Source: Ephemerocybe angulata (taxonomy: Eukaryota > Basidiomycota > Agaricomycetes > Agaricales > Psathyrellaceae). Taken from it: a stretch of 64,000 nt of DNA. The stretch spans positions 3,410,001 to 3,474,000 of the forward strand of contig JAACJK010000163.1 of NCBI GenBank assembly GCA_013368325.1. Direction: 5' to 3'. The notes beneath the pieces were generated by a model that was not told where the DNA came from, searched no databases, and saw nothing but the letters and a program-made list of their open reading frames with translations. The position numbers and the translations under genes were made by a program. Shown here one piece after another: positions 1-10,353 of this stretch (the first letter of the stretch is position 1; each line of letters opens with the position of its first letter).

Positions 1-734
1 TATCGTGAAATCCCCCAACCCAAAGTTAGTACAAGGAGATGTTGTGGTAGCAACCTTCAAGATAGTCTTCAGCACCATCGGCGCATTCTGGTCGATGTCG
101 TTTGTTCCCATTCAGGTTATCAGGATGGGCCAGTTTGACGAATCAGGTCTAGGGAGGTCGGGAGACGCAGAGGATCACTCCAGGTTATCCCTCCTAAAGG
201 TTGGACAAAAGCTTACGCCCTACCAAGGTACGAATCCCTCAAAAAACAGCCACCTTTAAACTGATTCCGCCTTTTTCAGAGCCCGAAAAGGCTTTGCCAC
301 AGACAGGGAAAGGGAAAGCTCGCGACAATTCGAATGAGGATAGGCAGGCAAAACCTTGTGCTCTAGCCGCCGAGGAGACTTCTGGCGAGGAAACCTTACC
401 AGATGTGGATGCCGACCGTCACGAACGGGAAAGCGTCTCGTGGGGGTCGCTCACTCCTGCGTCAGTCCGCTCCAGGTCGGAGGAGCCTTCTCCTGATCCA
501 ACTTACGATACCGACAAGGAGGTTTCAGAAGACGACAGGAAGATACTTTCAGAAGTCGATAGTACGATAAACGAACGAAACGAACCACCTCTATCGCAAC
601 AATACCTTCCAGAAGCGATCGACGACCTGTCGTCTACAGGACGAGGAACGGCCAGGGGTGTCAAGCGTGCGGGACCCCCACCGAGGAGGACGCGTGTGGT
701 GAAGCCTCGATTGGGATCTCAGCGGCCAGAATAG
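1..734 (+). CDS. 3' part of an unidentified gene (5' end outside window)
   Basis: The reading frame is open from the left edge, so the start lies upstream. I read two exons, 2-227 and 280-734, joined by a 52-nt intron (GTACGA donor, CTGAT branch-like sequence, CTTTTTCAG acceptor); the G left at the donor joins AG at the acceptor to make an in-frame GAG codon. The encoded tail is hydrophilic, rich in Ser, Glu, Asp and Pro. Its last 30 residues are basic (PPPRRTRVVKPR), resembling a nuclear-localisation tail, and it ends at TAG. I recognise no domain in the visible part and assign no function. Confidence 0.55.
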
Positions 735-1121
735 TCCTCCACAAATATTCAGAACTCGATAGGGTACTCGAGATCTGGTACTGTCGATCTAGAAATCTGG
801 AGATCCACATAAATCTATCGGTGTTTTCCACAAGAAATGAGACGAACGCTTTACCTGCAGTCCCATGTATCCCTTAGGTGGTACAGAGATGGTGAGGGGC
901 GCTTTCATCTAGATCTCGGCCACGAGTTTTTTTTTTTTTTTTTTCTTTTGTACTTAAAACTTGAGATAGGGCCCACTCTTACCCTCACAAGTCATCTCAA
1001 CAAGGAAAACATGCATCCCCTCATAGGTACGGTGACCACAAGCAAAAATGAGGAAGAACGCTGATCTACGTTTCCAGGCACTCACGAGCAACACACTCCA
1101 CCTGAAATTCAGGGTGAGATT
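735..1121. other. Intergenic, with an 18-T homopolymer
   Basis: No gene seen. A run of 18 T lies at 927-944. Small open frames here are short and low in complexity. Confidence 0.6.
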
Positions 1122-2187
1122 ATGCAATATCTCTCTCTGAACGACCTATCCTCTCTCAGCTCGATACTACCCGACTTGAAGCTGGTCGTCAGCGAACACC
1201 TTCACGAACGAGTTGTTCAGACTCTTGATTCGTTCCACCTGCCAGGAGACCAGACTCTGAGCATGATGGATTCCAATCGCACAATCATCTCTGGTTCAGC
1301 AGTGCTGGAACTCATTCTTCCGGGAACGCTGCGTCCCAAAGATCTCAACTTCTACTGTTCCTATGGAACTTTGGACGTTATAGAAACGTTTCTCAAGACC
1401 CAGAAGTACGCTGCATATGGACGCTCGGCGGACAAAACCTACCCGATTAGGATGTCAAAAACTCACTTCTCCAACGCGAATTACGGTGTTCGGAGGATCT
1501 CGCGCTTGAAACACAGAACGTGGGGCACCCAAGTAACGGTAGTCGAATCCATTTCAAGATCTCCGGTGGTCCCCATCCTATTCTTTCATACTACAGTCGT
1601 CATGAACTATTGCTCGGCTCGAGAAATTACTTGCCTGTATCCGGAGCTAACATTCGATCTGAAAGGTGTGTCATGAACCTGCATTGTATCCTGTAGTCAG
1701 AAAGATCACACTCCATCTTGATTTGAAATTAGGAATGTTCAACAGAATGGAGGATGACGAACTAACGCACCTGGAGCGCGCGTCTCTCATGTACCCTGAC
1801 TTCACTCATTTTCGACACTGCCAGAATTTACACAACCACGATGGACGGGAGGAGTCCAACTTACCGAGCATCTCTTATCCTGGTCAGTGCCAGCGCGCAA
1901 AGCGGACGACACAAGATGATCATTGTTTACGCATCGAATACATGCCTGACCGTTCTCCTGGTCTTGGCCCAACGGCCTCTTGGCGCCTTGGGTACCAAGA
2001 TATTTCAAAAGTGCACTGGGGGGAATGCTTCGAAGCGCAAGTGATGTTGGATTGCGACGTTGGATCGTTGATGTACACCAATGAAGACGACTTAGTTCGT
2101 GTCTTCAACTGGGTAAAGAAATTCGAGCCGAACATCAATGACGATGAAAGGCCTGTTTGGATTCAAGAGCATTCAGCCTTTCCGTAA
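1122..2187 (+). CDS. Agaricomycete multigene-family protein, possibly nucleotidyltransferase-like; junction of two frames unresolved
   Basis: The ATG at 1122 opens a frame to 1676. A second frame continues from about 1690 to 2187. The first half has the blocks SGSAVLELILPG and PKDLNFY, then WGTQVTVVESIS and EITCLYPELTF. I recall this order from a very large, mostly unnamed agaricomycete family. GS followed by D-[LI]-[DN]-F-Y recalls the nucleotidyltransferase core (GS...DxD), with the second Asp replaced by Asn here; that assignment is inference. The second half keeps a WRLG motif and an acidic C-terminus. The two frames could be joined by a 31-nt GTGTGT...GTAG intron, which is very short, or the gene may carry a frameshift. 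Treat it as one gene of uncertain integrity. Confidence 0.5.
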
Positions 2188-2307
2188 AAAGAATAGAGTT
2201 GTCCAGCTCGTGTTACCAGTTTCATATCAGACATCCTCTGTAATATTCAGAACTTTTCTACGGAATATATACTAAAAGAAATACATGAAAAAGGGCTTAA
2301 ACGCGAA

Positions 2308-3924
2308 TCAATAATCCCAAATCTTATCTACCTCGTATTCTTGAAACGGGATACAACGTAAGAAATGTCCAGCGCGGGTCTTCGTGAGCAACCGCTTCTG
2401 CAGTTCATCCTCCCTCACCATAGGATCGGCAACACGAGAAACCGTAATAAGACAGGGAGAACAGCCCGCCCTTTCATCCAAGAACGGTAATTCCGCATCA
2501 AGGTTAAACCCGCGCTCGAGGTTGTGCAGGTCGAGGTACTCCAGTGCGGGGAGGAACGGCTGAGTGAGGAACGTAGTTCGAGATGCTTTCATGGACCTGA
2601 TCAGGTATCCAAATGTGTTGCAATCAAGGGTTAGGCGTCGGAGGGATTTGAGGTTAGGAAGGGTAATATTGGTATAAGCGCTGGTCCTGACGAGATCGCA
2701 TACGCGGAGAGATTGAAGAGAGTCGATGATTCCTGAACGGTGCAGAAAACCCGCCAACCTATCAGACAGGCGGTCTGATTCTGCTCCGTCAACGTTGAGC
2801 TCCATATCCAGGTGCGTGAGCATTGGGAGACACATGAAGTCGAGAATATCACTGCCCGCACGACGTAGAGAGAAGCGCGTCACTTTATCCATGCGCAGGG
2901 GAGATTCTTTCGAGAAGTCCATAAGCATCTGGTCGTCCCACCGAGGTTCTCCATAGTTGAAGTCGATAGTGAGGTTCTCTACGAGTGAAGATTGTCGCAG
3001 AACGCTGAAAAGGCTACCTCCGCCCCAATCCCATCGAAGGTGCAATTCGCGCAGACGGTTCAAGATCGCTGTAGGAATGTTGATGGGGGTATTCATCGCA
3101 ACCTGCTCTGTCACAAAGGCTTCGTCGCGATCAGGAAGGTAGATTCGTAGCTTCTCCACGGCGGGCAATAATGTGAACACGGAATGGGGCCGCTCCCCGA
3201 AATCGTCCCAGGTGAAAGCGCTATTTTCGACGAAGGATAGGGAGAAGGATTTAAGGGAAGCCCATGATGAGGTCGGAGCTGCGTCTGCCATGGAAGCATA
3301 CCACTTCCTGTAGCATCTCGTAGCCGAGACGGTTAACGTAAAGTGATCGAGAATGGGGCCCTCCTTCAAGAGTTTCTGCAGGGCGGGAAGACTGGTATGA
3401 CATGGTCGGCGCCCATCACCGCATGCGCAGTAGAAATCGGATGCGGCATAGCGCACGACCTTCGGTACTGTTCCAGCGCGTTGGAGCCAAGCCGACATCT
3501 TCTCGTATCTGAGCTCCTGATGGTCGTGCATCCAAGTGAACGACGCGCGATCCCTGCGGCACCAGCAGGACTTTATCGAGATGCCACTCCACAACCGTCG
3601 TGTAAGAAAACACGCCTCCCGCCACCGCTTGCATACGAGCGTAAGCGCAATCAACTCTCCTCGGGCACCGTGATCCATTATGAATGGGAGGAGCACCACG
3701 AATATTTCACCTAAAATCTCCAAAGGGATGCTCCTGATAACCGAAATGACGCCCTGGACAGCAAGGCGCTTTTCGTCAATTTGCGCGAGTTGAGTAGCGA
3801 GACACCTCCGGAGGTCGTCTAGCTCCTTCAAGGTTTCCTGTGCCATGTTGATATCGTGGTGGTTCGCTACAGCAAAGCTAGAACGGAAGCGCTCGAAACA
3901 TTCGTTGGTGGATGGAGTGTCCAT
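2308..3924 (-). CDS. F-box protein with leucine-rich C-terminal part (paralogue 1)
   Basis: Single exon, about 538 aa, starting at the ATG at 3922-3924 (MDTPSTNE); the frame is open further upstream but without an ATG. A coiled-coil-like N-terminal helix (ELDDLRRCLATQLAQIDEKR) precedes an F-box-like motif, IRSIPLEILGEIF, with the second half LVCKRWREACFLTRRLW. The rest is irregular leucine-rich repeats. F-box proteins recruit substrates to SCF ubiquitin ligases through Skp1; the leucine-rich part would bind the target. It is the divergently oriented paralogue of the genes at 4545 and 21438. The substrate is unknown. Confidence 0.85.
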   Translation of the reverse strand: MDTPSTNECFERFRSSFAVANHHDINMAQETLKELDDLRRCLATQLAQIDEKRLAVQGVISVIRSIPLEILGEIFVVLLPFIMDHGARGELIALTLVCKRWREACFLTRRLWSGISIKSCWCRRDRASFTWMHDHQELRYEKMSAWLQRAGTVPKVVRYAASDFYCACGDGRRPCHTSLPALQKLLKEGPILDHFTLTVSATRCYRKWYASMADAAPTSSWASLKSFSLSFVENSAFTWDDFGERPHSVFTLLPAVEKLRIYLPDRDEAFVTEQVAMNTPINIPTAILNRLRELHLRWDWGGGSLFSVLRQSSLVENLTIDFNYGEPRWDDQMLMDFSKESPLRMDKVTRFSLRRAGSDILDFMCLPMLTHLDMELNVDGAESDRLSDRLAGFLHRSGIIDSLQSLRVCDLVRTSAYTNITLPNLKSLRRLTLDCNTFGYLIRSMKASRTTFLTQPFLPALEYLDLHNLERGFNLDAELPFLDERAGCSPCLITVSRVADPMVREDELQKRLLTKTRAGHFLRCIPFQEYEVDKIWDY

Positions 3925-4544
3925 TGGGATTTGGGATGGGAGTCGGTGAGGATGGATTTGAATCAATGAGTCAAGACGTATAGCTCCAGTCAAGTTGAAA
4001 GGAATGGTTCGCCTCTAAACAGTGGACGTTTCTGAAATACCCTGGCAGTGACAGAGAGACGACGTGAATCATTCTGACTCGAGCAGACCAAAAAAAAAAG
4101 TTTTTACACGAACCTTCCACCCCTATGCCCCAACTATGCTCTACTGAACCTTCCACCCCTGTGCCCCAACCCTGCCCTACTGCAAGAAAATGAGTCATCA
4201 TGTATATTTAGAGCCTTTGAGTCAGACCACTTGAGATTACTCGGTAGAGCTCTGCCTACGATACGGTGGTGAAGACATCTTTCCCTTTCGTTCGCATTTC
4301 GATGTTCCATGCTTGTCAAGGAATCTACGATGCGGCAATGAAGAATAGAAAGTTCTTACTGGCTAACGAGTGAAATCGGCCGCTATCGCATGAAAGGACA
4401 CAGTGCCGTGAGGGTAAGGAAGATCAAGCGTCGGCGCTTAAGTGTTCTGGTAGAAGATCAAGCTTATAAATACTCCGTGACTTTTCGTCTCCGCATCGCT
4501 ATTTGCTCTTCCACAGCTTTTCTCATACGTGCGTTGTCTCGAAA
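3925..4544. promoter_or_regulatory. Intergenic region between divergent F-box genes; TATA box and 36-bp tandem repeat
   Basis: This 620-bp region separates two divergent F-box genes. TATAAATA at 4465-4472 lies 73 bp before the ATG at 4545 and is the likely core promoter of the plus-strand gene. Two imperfect copies of a 36-bp unit (beginning GAACCTTCCACCCC) stand in tandem at 4110-4145 and 4146-4181. No other gene seen. Confidence 0.6.
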
Positions 4545-5834
4545 ATGTCGCTACTTCTCCCCTCCCTCCGAGCTAGACTTTCAGTCACTTCGAAGGCTCT
4601 CTCTGGCGTCCTCAACTCCAACGATTTCCCTTCCACAGCTGATGCATCTTCAGCCAACGGTATTATCGGTCATCTCTCATCCCGAATCGACGCCCTTATG
4701 CTGGAAGTTAAGGCCCTGGAAGCAGAAAGGATAAAATACCTTTCGGTTGTATCCTCAGTTCGCCGAATACCGATGGAGCTCCTGAGCGAAATATTTCTGC
4801 TCACTGCCCCAGCCACGAGGAACTCGATGCTGAGGAAAACGGTCATCACTCTCCAGCTCGTATGTCGCCGATGGCGCGACGTTGCGCTCATCACGCATGG
4901 GTTATGGGCAGAACTTGTCATAGCTCCATGTTGGTCTCATTCTCGTCCCAAGGCCCTCGACTTTTCTCGCTCATGCCACCACTTGGACCAAGACGCATGT
5001 AACGACGAGCATTATCACGAATACGAGTACGAAATGATCACTTCGTGGCTTAGCCGCGCTGGGTCATTACCAAGGAGGTTGGGATACAGAAATCCCAGGC
5101 CCTGCCCCTGCTCTATCGGGGGGAAGTGTGTTGCAGTTCATCCAACCGTTGTGAAGCTCCTCACGCATGGACCGCCTGTCGACCATTTCGCCCTTTGTCT
5201 TCCAAGCGCTGCATGTTTTCGGTCTTGGGTAGAATCCCTCGATGCCGAGAAGGTGACTCCACGGACCTCGATGCCCTGGCTATCTCTTCGCTCGTTAACC
5301 CTGATCCTCTTCGAAGGCGATTCACGCCTTTTGAATAATGCCGAAGACCCTTCCAGATCTGTATTCAGTCTGCTACCGCCTCTCTCCTCATTCGGATTGT
5401 GCCTTCCCGCCCGCGGCCGTGGATACGAAATACCATTTTCCCCACCTCTTAACGTCCCGACCACTACTTTGGCGCGTCTATCCACCTTCAGTATCAGATG
5501 GGATTGGGGTGGGAGCGCTCTCTTTAAACTGATTTCGCAATGCGATTTCTTGGAGAGTCTCACCGTCGATCTCGGAAATACCGAACCTTTCGATCTCGAC
5601 GATAACGCAGGAACCCTAGCCAATCTCAAACTCACTCCTCTCGAAATCGTCCATCTCCGGGAATTTCGTCTTCGAGATGGGAGTTTCAAGATCCTTGAAT
5701 TCATCCGTGTTCCGGAGTTGATTAGTCTCAACATGGAATTGAATCTCGATCGGGAGGAGACACAGTTGGCGTCATCCGCGCTCACATCCTTTCTCACCTC
5801 CTCCAACATAGTAAATTCGATCGAGACCATTCGC
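4545..5834 (+). pseudogene. F-box protein gene (paralogue 2), 5' part, cut by the LTR retrotransposon
   Basis: The ATG at 4545 opens 430 sense codons up to the retrotransposon. The protein starts MSLLLPSLRARL. It has an N-terminal helix, the F-box motif VRRIPMELLSEIF, then LQLVCRRWRDVALITHGLW and leucine-rich segments. It is closely similar in layout to the protein at 21438. The reading frame stops at the first codon of the LTR, because the LTR begins TGA. The lost C-terminal 132 codons are found intact and in frame at 20821-21219, on the far side of the element. A truncated 430-residue protein with an F-box but no full repeat domain could still be made. I call it a disrupted gene because both halves are otherwise undamaged. 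Confidence 0.92.
5831..5834. repeat. Target-site duplication, left copy (TCGC)
   Basis: TCGC sits immediately before the LTR start TGATG and again at 20817-20820, immediately after the LTR end CATCA. A 4-bp duplication is within the range made by Ty3/gypsy integrases. Removing the element plus one copy restores an uninterrupted F-box reading frame. Confidence 0.9.
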
Positions 5835-7221
5835 TGATGTGCGGCTACGGGGCTAAGAGCCAAACACGCCTCTAACCAAAACAACAAACACAACACACAA
5901 CACACACACAACCACACTAGGGTAGCTGAGGGGCAACTCGCTCGAGGTAGAGCGGGCAAAGTAATGTATTGGACTAGAGGACTAGGTCGACTCTAAGGTA
6001 CTCGCAACTAGCAAGTTTGAAGGGGAGTTCTAGACTCGACCGCGCTTCGGGGTGATATAGGTTCTCGATGAGAGGGTGGGGTCTCGGGAGGACGAGGTCG
6101 CTACCACGAGAGGGCTTTCACTAGGCTCGAGAGCTTCGCAAAAGGAACAGAAAACTTAAAGACAATTGGCACGACGACCAGACAGACAGACAGACAGACA
6201 GATAGCGCGACGGCTAGACTTTAGACTTTGACTTAGAGACTTGAAAGATGAAAACTGGGGGGTAACTGATTTTCTCTAAACTACTCGCGAGACTTAAGTA
6301 CATGCCGAATATTTACAAACAAGCTCAAAGACAAACAGATGAAAAACACATGCGATCGCGATACATTCCAAAACAGTCCAAGTGAAACATAGAGATAGGA
6401 GGAAAGACCTCTCGAGGTTGAACTCAAGGCCAATTAGCGCCCGGGTAAATACCCAAGACTGTGCCGTTGCCACCAACCGACTTCTTCGTACACGCCGCGC
6501 CACCAGTCTCGTGTGGGACGACCTATTCTTATCTCTGATTGTGGTTCCTCTCTGATAGAGTGGAGCCGCGGATGATCCATCCGATATCCGGGCCAGGGAA
6601 TCATGGGGCGCTTAAGTTGTGCCGGTTCCGCTTTCCCTGTGTTACACGCGGGTGCCTGTACCGAGTTCTCCCCTCAGCCGACGGCGATCCCAGAACTTTC
6701 CCGAGAGGTGGTCTGATTGCGAACATCTCGAGGTGTGATCGACCTCTCGACGTGCCACCTCTCGTGAAGATCAAGTCGCGCGGGAGCTATACTCCGGCGC
6801 TTATCAGGGGCTCGGGTGCAATCCCTCTCGACTACTGATGTCACGGTGATCTCTCGACTCTGGGTGTGGCGAGAGTGTTCTCGCGAGATACGAAGGGATG
6901 GGTAGGGGGCTTCCCATTGATACGCACTACTCTGCCTATGTCCGTTACTTGCCAAGTCGATCCCATAGTTGTCCCGCGCGTGTCTCCTCAAAGTAGCAAG
7001 TGTCTCGCGAAGGTAGGTCTTACCTGCTTGAGGCTACTCGTCACTTCTCGTAGTCCCGCGCGTAGGTCAGAGAGGCTAAGTCAGCAGCTCTGGGCTCGGC
7101 TCTGACTCTTGTTCCCCTTTACATTGGTGCAGGTCTTTTGATGGATGATATGCAGTGGGAATCGCGTATTTATTAAGGTAAATCGCGATTTTTAGTGGGT
7201 AGACGCGCTGAAGGCGCATCA
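5835..7221 (-). repeat. Long terminal repeat (3' LTR in element sense)
   Basis: 1,387 bp, identical in length to the copy at 19430-20816 with a constant offset of 13,595 bp, and without a difference in the stretches I compared. It contains a (GACA)n run at 6181-6202 and the 12-mer ACCTCTCGAGGT at 6407-6418. Short open frames inside it occur identically in both LTRs and are not taken as genes. Confidence 0.95.
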
Positions 7222-7230
7222 TCTCCCCCC
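7222..7230 (-). other. Polypurine tract next to the 3' LTR
   Basis: The plus strand reads TCTCCCCCC directly after the LTR end, so the sense (minus) strand reads GGGGGGAGA directly before TGATG. This is the expected place and composition for the plus-strand primer of reverse transcription, and it fixes the element's orientation as minus. The 13-mer TCTCCCCCCAACT (7222-7234) is repeated at 12057-12069. Confidence 0.85.
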
Positions 7231-7645
7231 AACTGAAATCTAGACTGTCCTCAGTCCTTTTGATACCGCTACCCAACTTCGTTCTTGTCCTCTCGCGAGT
7301 TCACCGACCTGTCTGCCTCGCCTCAGTCCTTTGCCGCGAGGTCCCCGGTTCATTCTGATCCCGAGACGTCTTAACAACCCTGTACCCTCGACTCTATTGA
7401 TTCTAAGTTTTTCCCGGTGCTTGCAGGTTTAGCCCGCGTCACATCCTTCTCGCGTAGTTCTCGACATGTCATGTCATTCGAAGCGCGCTCTGAATGTTCT
7501 CCCAGGATTCTTCTGCGTTATCCATTCCCGGGCTCATGTCACAAATGTCACATTTGTCTTCACATATAGCCCGGTCTTCTTGGGGACTTTCTCACTCGCG
7601 CTTCGCCTCTCTTTGTACTCTCTCCTCTCTTCTCTTTCTACACAG

Positions 7646-9700
7646 ATGGCCGATCCTTCCCTTGGTATGGCCGCCGAGATGGTGGCTGCGCTTCAGGCGG
7701 CGACGGCGTCCCCGGACTGGAGTCCTCAAAAGCTAAACGCCTTCTACGACCAGTGGATCCGCGTAGTGGTAAGCCGCCTCTCGTCTGCTCTACGATCGGA
7801 CGCTCAGAGTTCTTCTCTTTCTCGATCCACAGCAACTCATTCATACCAACCCTCTGCTAACTCAGCATCCCAACTTCCCTGCTTTTCGCAACTACATAGC
7901 GTACTACCTCGGCCAGGCCACTTCTGATAAGAAAACCAAACGCTCCCTTTCGTCGGCGCTCGATCCCAAAGCTCAGTGGGCCGCGCCCCTCTTTCCACCT
8001 AATCCTCCGCCCTCCGACTGGCCTACTCCCGCTACACCTCCTTCGTCCAAGGCCCCTTCCTCGGGTTCCTCTCGGAAAGCTCAAGGCACGGTGTCCGCGC
8101 CCCTTGCCCGGTGCGTAGCCTCGATGCCCGTTTTGGCGGTGTACTCACATCCTTCTCCAGCGTCAACGCGCACATCTCCAGTTCCAAACCCTCCACTTCG
8201 CGTCCGAAAGCTCCAGGCACCCGAGAGCGGATTGCGACGCAACCGGCGCCTATTTCGCTCGGTGAGACCAAGGACGTCGGTCGGCGACGCCAAGTGGCCG
8301 ATCCCAGTTCTCCTCGTCCTGCCGAGGTTCCGTCCAAGCGCAAGTCCTCCGGTGACACTGGGGTACGTCTCGTTTTCTCCACTCGTCTCGGTCGACTTAT
8401 CTGAACAGTTCTTGGGCGTGCAGCCGCCTCCCCTCAAGAAGATCAAAGTCGAGCCGACTTCGTCATCCCGCGGTGCTGGTCCCTCGTCGTCTGCCAAAAC
8501 TTCGTCTTCGAAAGGCAAGGGCCGTGCCGCGCAGCCTCCACCCTCTCTGTACGCTGCCCATCAACTTCGCCCTCCCGTTCCCAAATCCGCCAAGACCGTG
8601 GTCGACGTCGAGGCCTATGATCCTGAACAGTCCGACGATTCCGACTCGTCTAGCGGCTCCTCCAGCATTACCGGAGACTTCGTTGGAGATGCTGGGGGCG
8701 ACGCTGAGGATGCTGGGGGCGACGGCGAGGGTGAGGTCGACGAGGCGCAAAGCCGCAGGCAACTTACTGCTGCGAGGCAGGCCGCCGCCTTTCAAGCGCA
8801 TCAGATCGCCATGGCCGAAGTCCTTCAACACCTGTTGCCGCCCTCCGAACTCCTCTCGTCTCGCGCCGACGTCAAGCTCCTCAAGCGCGTCACCACGCCT
8901 GCTCCCAGGGTTCGTTTTCTCTTCCTTGCTTCGTCTCTTTCTTACTCACGCGCCGGACCCTAGCCACCTCTTCCTTGCGGTCGCTGCATCGCTCGAGGTG
9001 CACTCCAAGAGTGCGTCGTGGACCCGAAAGACCCCAACGGGAAGTGCTTGGCCTGTAAGACTTCTAGCCAGTCGTGCTCGTGGGCGCCCTCGTCGCGCCC
9101 TCCCCGCGTCACGTTGGCTCAAGTCCGAGAGATGGAGTTCATCACGAGTCAGGCGCCGAGCGTCAACAGTACGTCTAACCCGTTCCTTATCTTGGCTTGG
9201 TGGTTACTCATATCTCTTGGTCTCTAGATACCAATCGCGTCTACCAGATGCTCGTCGCCGACCACGCGTTGTATGAGGAAATGCGCAAGACCTGCGAGTT
9301 CCAGGCCCTCAAGGTCGATGCTGTTCAATCGTTCCTGGCGAACATCTTGAACAGCACTCGCGACTGTGGTTCCGACGAGCTCATCAATAACATCGCTCCC
9401 CCGGCTTGGTATGCCGCCGCTCAGGACCGAGGCACCAGCGAGGGCACCATCGCCTTCCCCGTCGTCAACCCTTCCAACTTCATCAGTCCTGATCTCGGTC
9501 CCCTTCCTTCGTCGTCGTCGTCCGCCGTTCCTCAAATCGCGGTTCTCCCTTCGTCAGGTTCGTCTTCGCAGGTCGAGGACGACCTCTCGGTCGAACAGGA
9601 GCAGGGAGGCGAGGTTCGTGACGGGGATGTTCCCATCGACGAGGAGGAGGGCGAAGGCGAGGCCCCGGTGGACGCGCAGGACGCTCCCCCCGTCGCTTAG
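7646..9700 (+). CDS. Element-borne antisense gene A: unrecognised protein with a Zn2Cys6-like cysteine cluster
   Basis: Six exons can be read: 7646-7768, 7833-8110, 8182-8362, 8424-8909, 8964-9168 and 9228-9700, giving 581 codons. Introns are 54-71 nt with GT...AG ends and phases that match throughout; intron 3 could alternatively end at 8408. The protein starts MADPSLGMAAEM. It has a Pro/Ser-rich middle with a basic stretch PPPLKKIKVEP (nuclear-signal-like, containing the SUMO consensus IKVE), an acidic segment, then six cysteines spaced C-x2-C-x8-C-x10-C-x2-C-x6-C starting PCGRC, and an acidic tail. That spacing is close to the fungal Zn2Cys6 binuclear cluster (C-x2-C-x6-C-x5-12-C-x2-C-x6-8-C). 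It runs opposite to gag-pol. The DNA-binding role is inference; I do not recognise the family by name. Confidence 0.75.
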
Positions 9701-10291
9701 GCGCTCGGCTTCTTCTTTTCTTGGACCTCTTTTCTTGGACTCTTTGCTCCCAAACAGACACTGACTCCCGTACATATTACATACTCCCTATCACCCTGGA
9801 CTCTTCATGTACCGTATTTACCGCCGTCTCCAATGCATCGTACTTCGTATCTTGGCATTCAGAACGGTTGATCTGACTCGCGCGTTTAAGCGCCCGTGTG
9901 AACGGCTGAGGTTCACCTCTCGAGGTAAGATTTCTCTATCTCTCGGCTTCACTTCTTGGTATCATGGCGGAGGATCGACAGGGGCTCGACCTTGTCGATC
10001 GCACCTCTCGCCTGGAACCTTCGTCGTAGTCACGGTCCTCGAGATCTCGGTTTAGCCGTTAAGCGCCCCCCTGTTTGATGGCGCGCGGGTGCAATTACGC
10101 TCCCCTTCCATAGCGTTTCACGCGTGCAATTCCTCTCAGCTTCGCTACCGCGCGATATTCCTCGCGCCGAGCTATTCTGGCATCCTATTCCACGCGCTAC
10201 CTCACATGTCGCCATCTCTGGGTGCCGGACTCCGAGACCCAATGCTAGATTATGACTTAGACCCCTGTTCCCGCTCCAGTTCTCTCTCGAG

Positions 10292-10299
10292 TATAAATA
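10292..10299 (+). promoter_or_regulatory. TATA box of antisense gene B
   Basis: TATAAATA lies 55 bp before the ATG at 10354, in a region (9701-10353) without other coding signal. It indicates that gene B has its own promoter inside the element rather than relying on the LTR. Confidence 0.6.
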
Positions 10300-10353
10300 C
10301 TGGGGAGTTTTCTCTCCTTTTCAGCATCGATTTACTCGACCTTCTCTCTCTCA

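Noticed and set aside
5835..5840. LTR start at TGTGCGG (5838) instead of TGATG (5835)
   Set aside because: The TGATG/CATCA boundary gives mirror-image ends, an exact TCGC duplication and a host frame that rejoins; the inner start gives none of these.
6294..7105. Several open frames of 69-105 codons in the LTR, repeated identically at 19889-20700
   Set aside because: Both copies are identical because the LTRs are identical, so conservation carries no information. The frames overlap on both strands, show no motif and are typical chance frames in non-coding LTR sequence.
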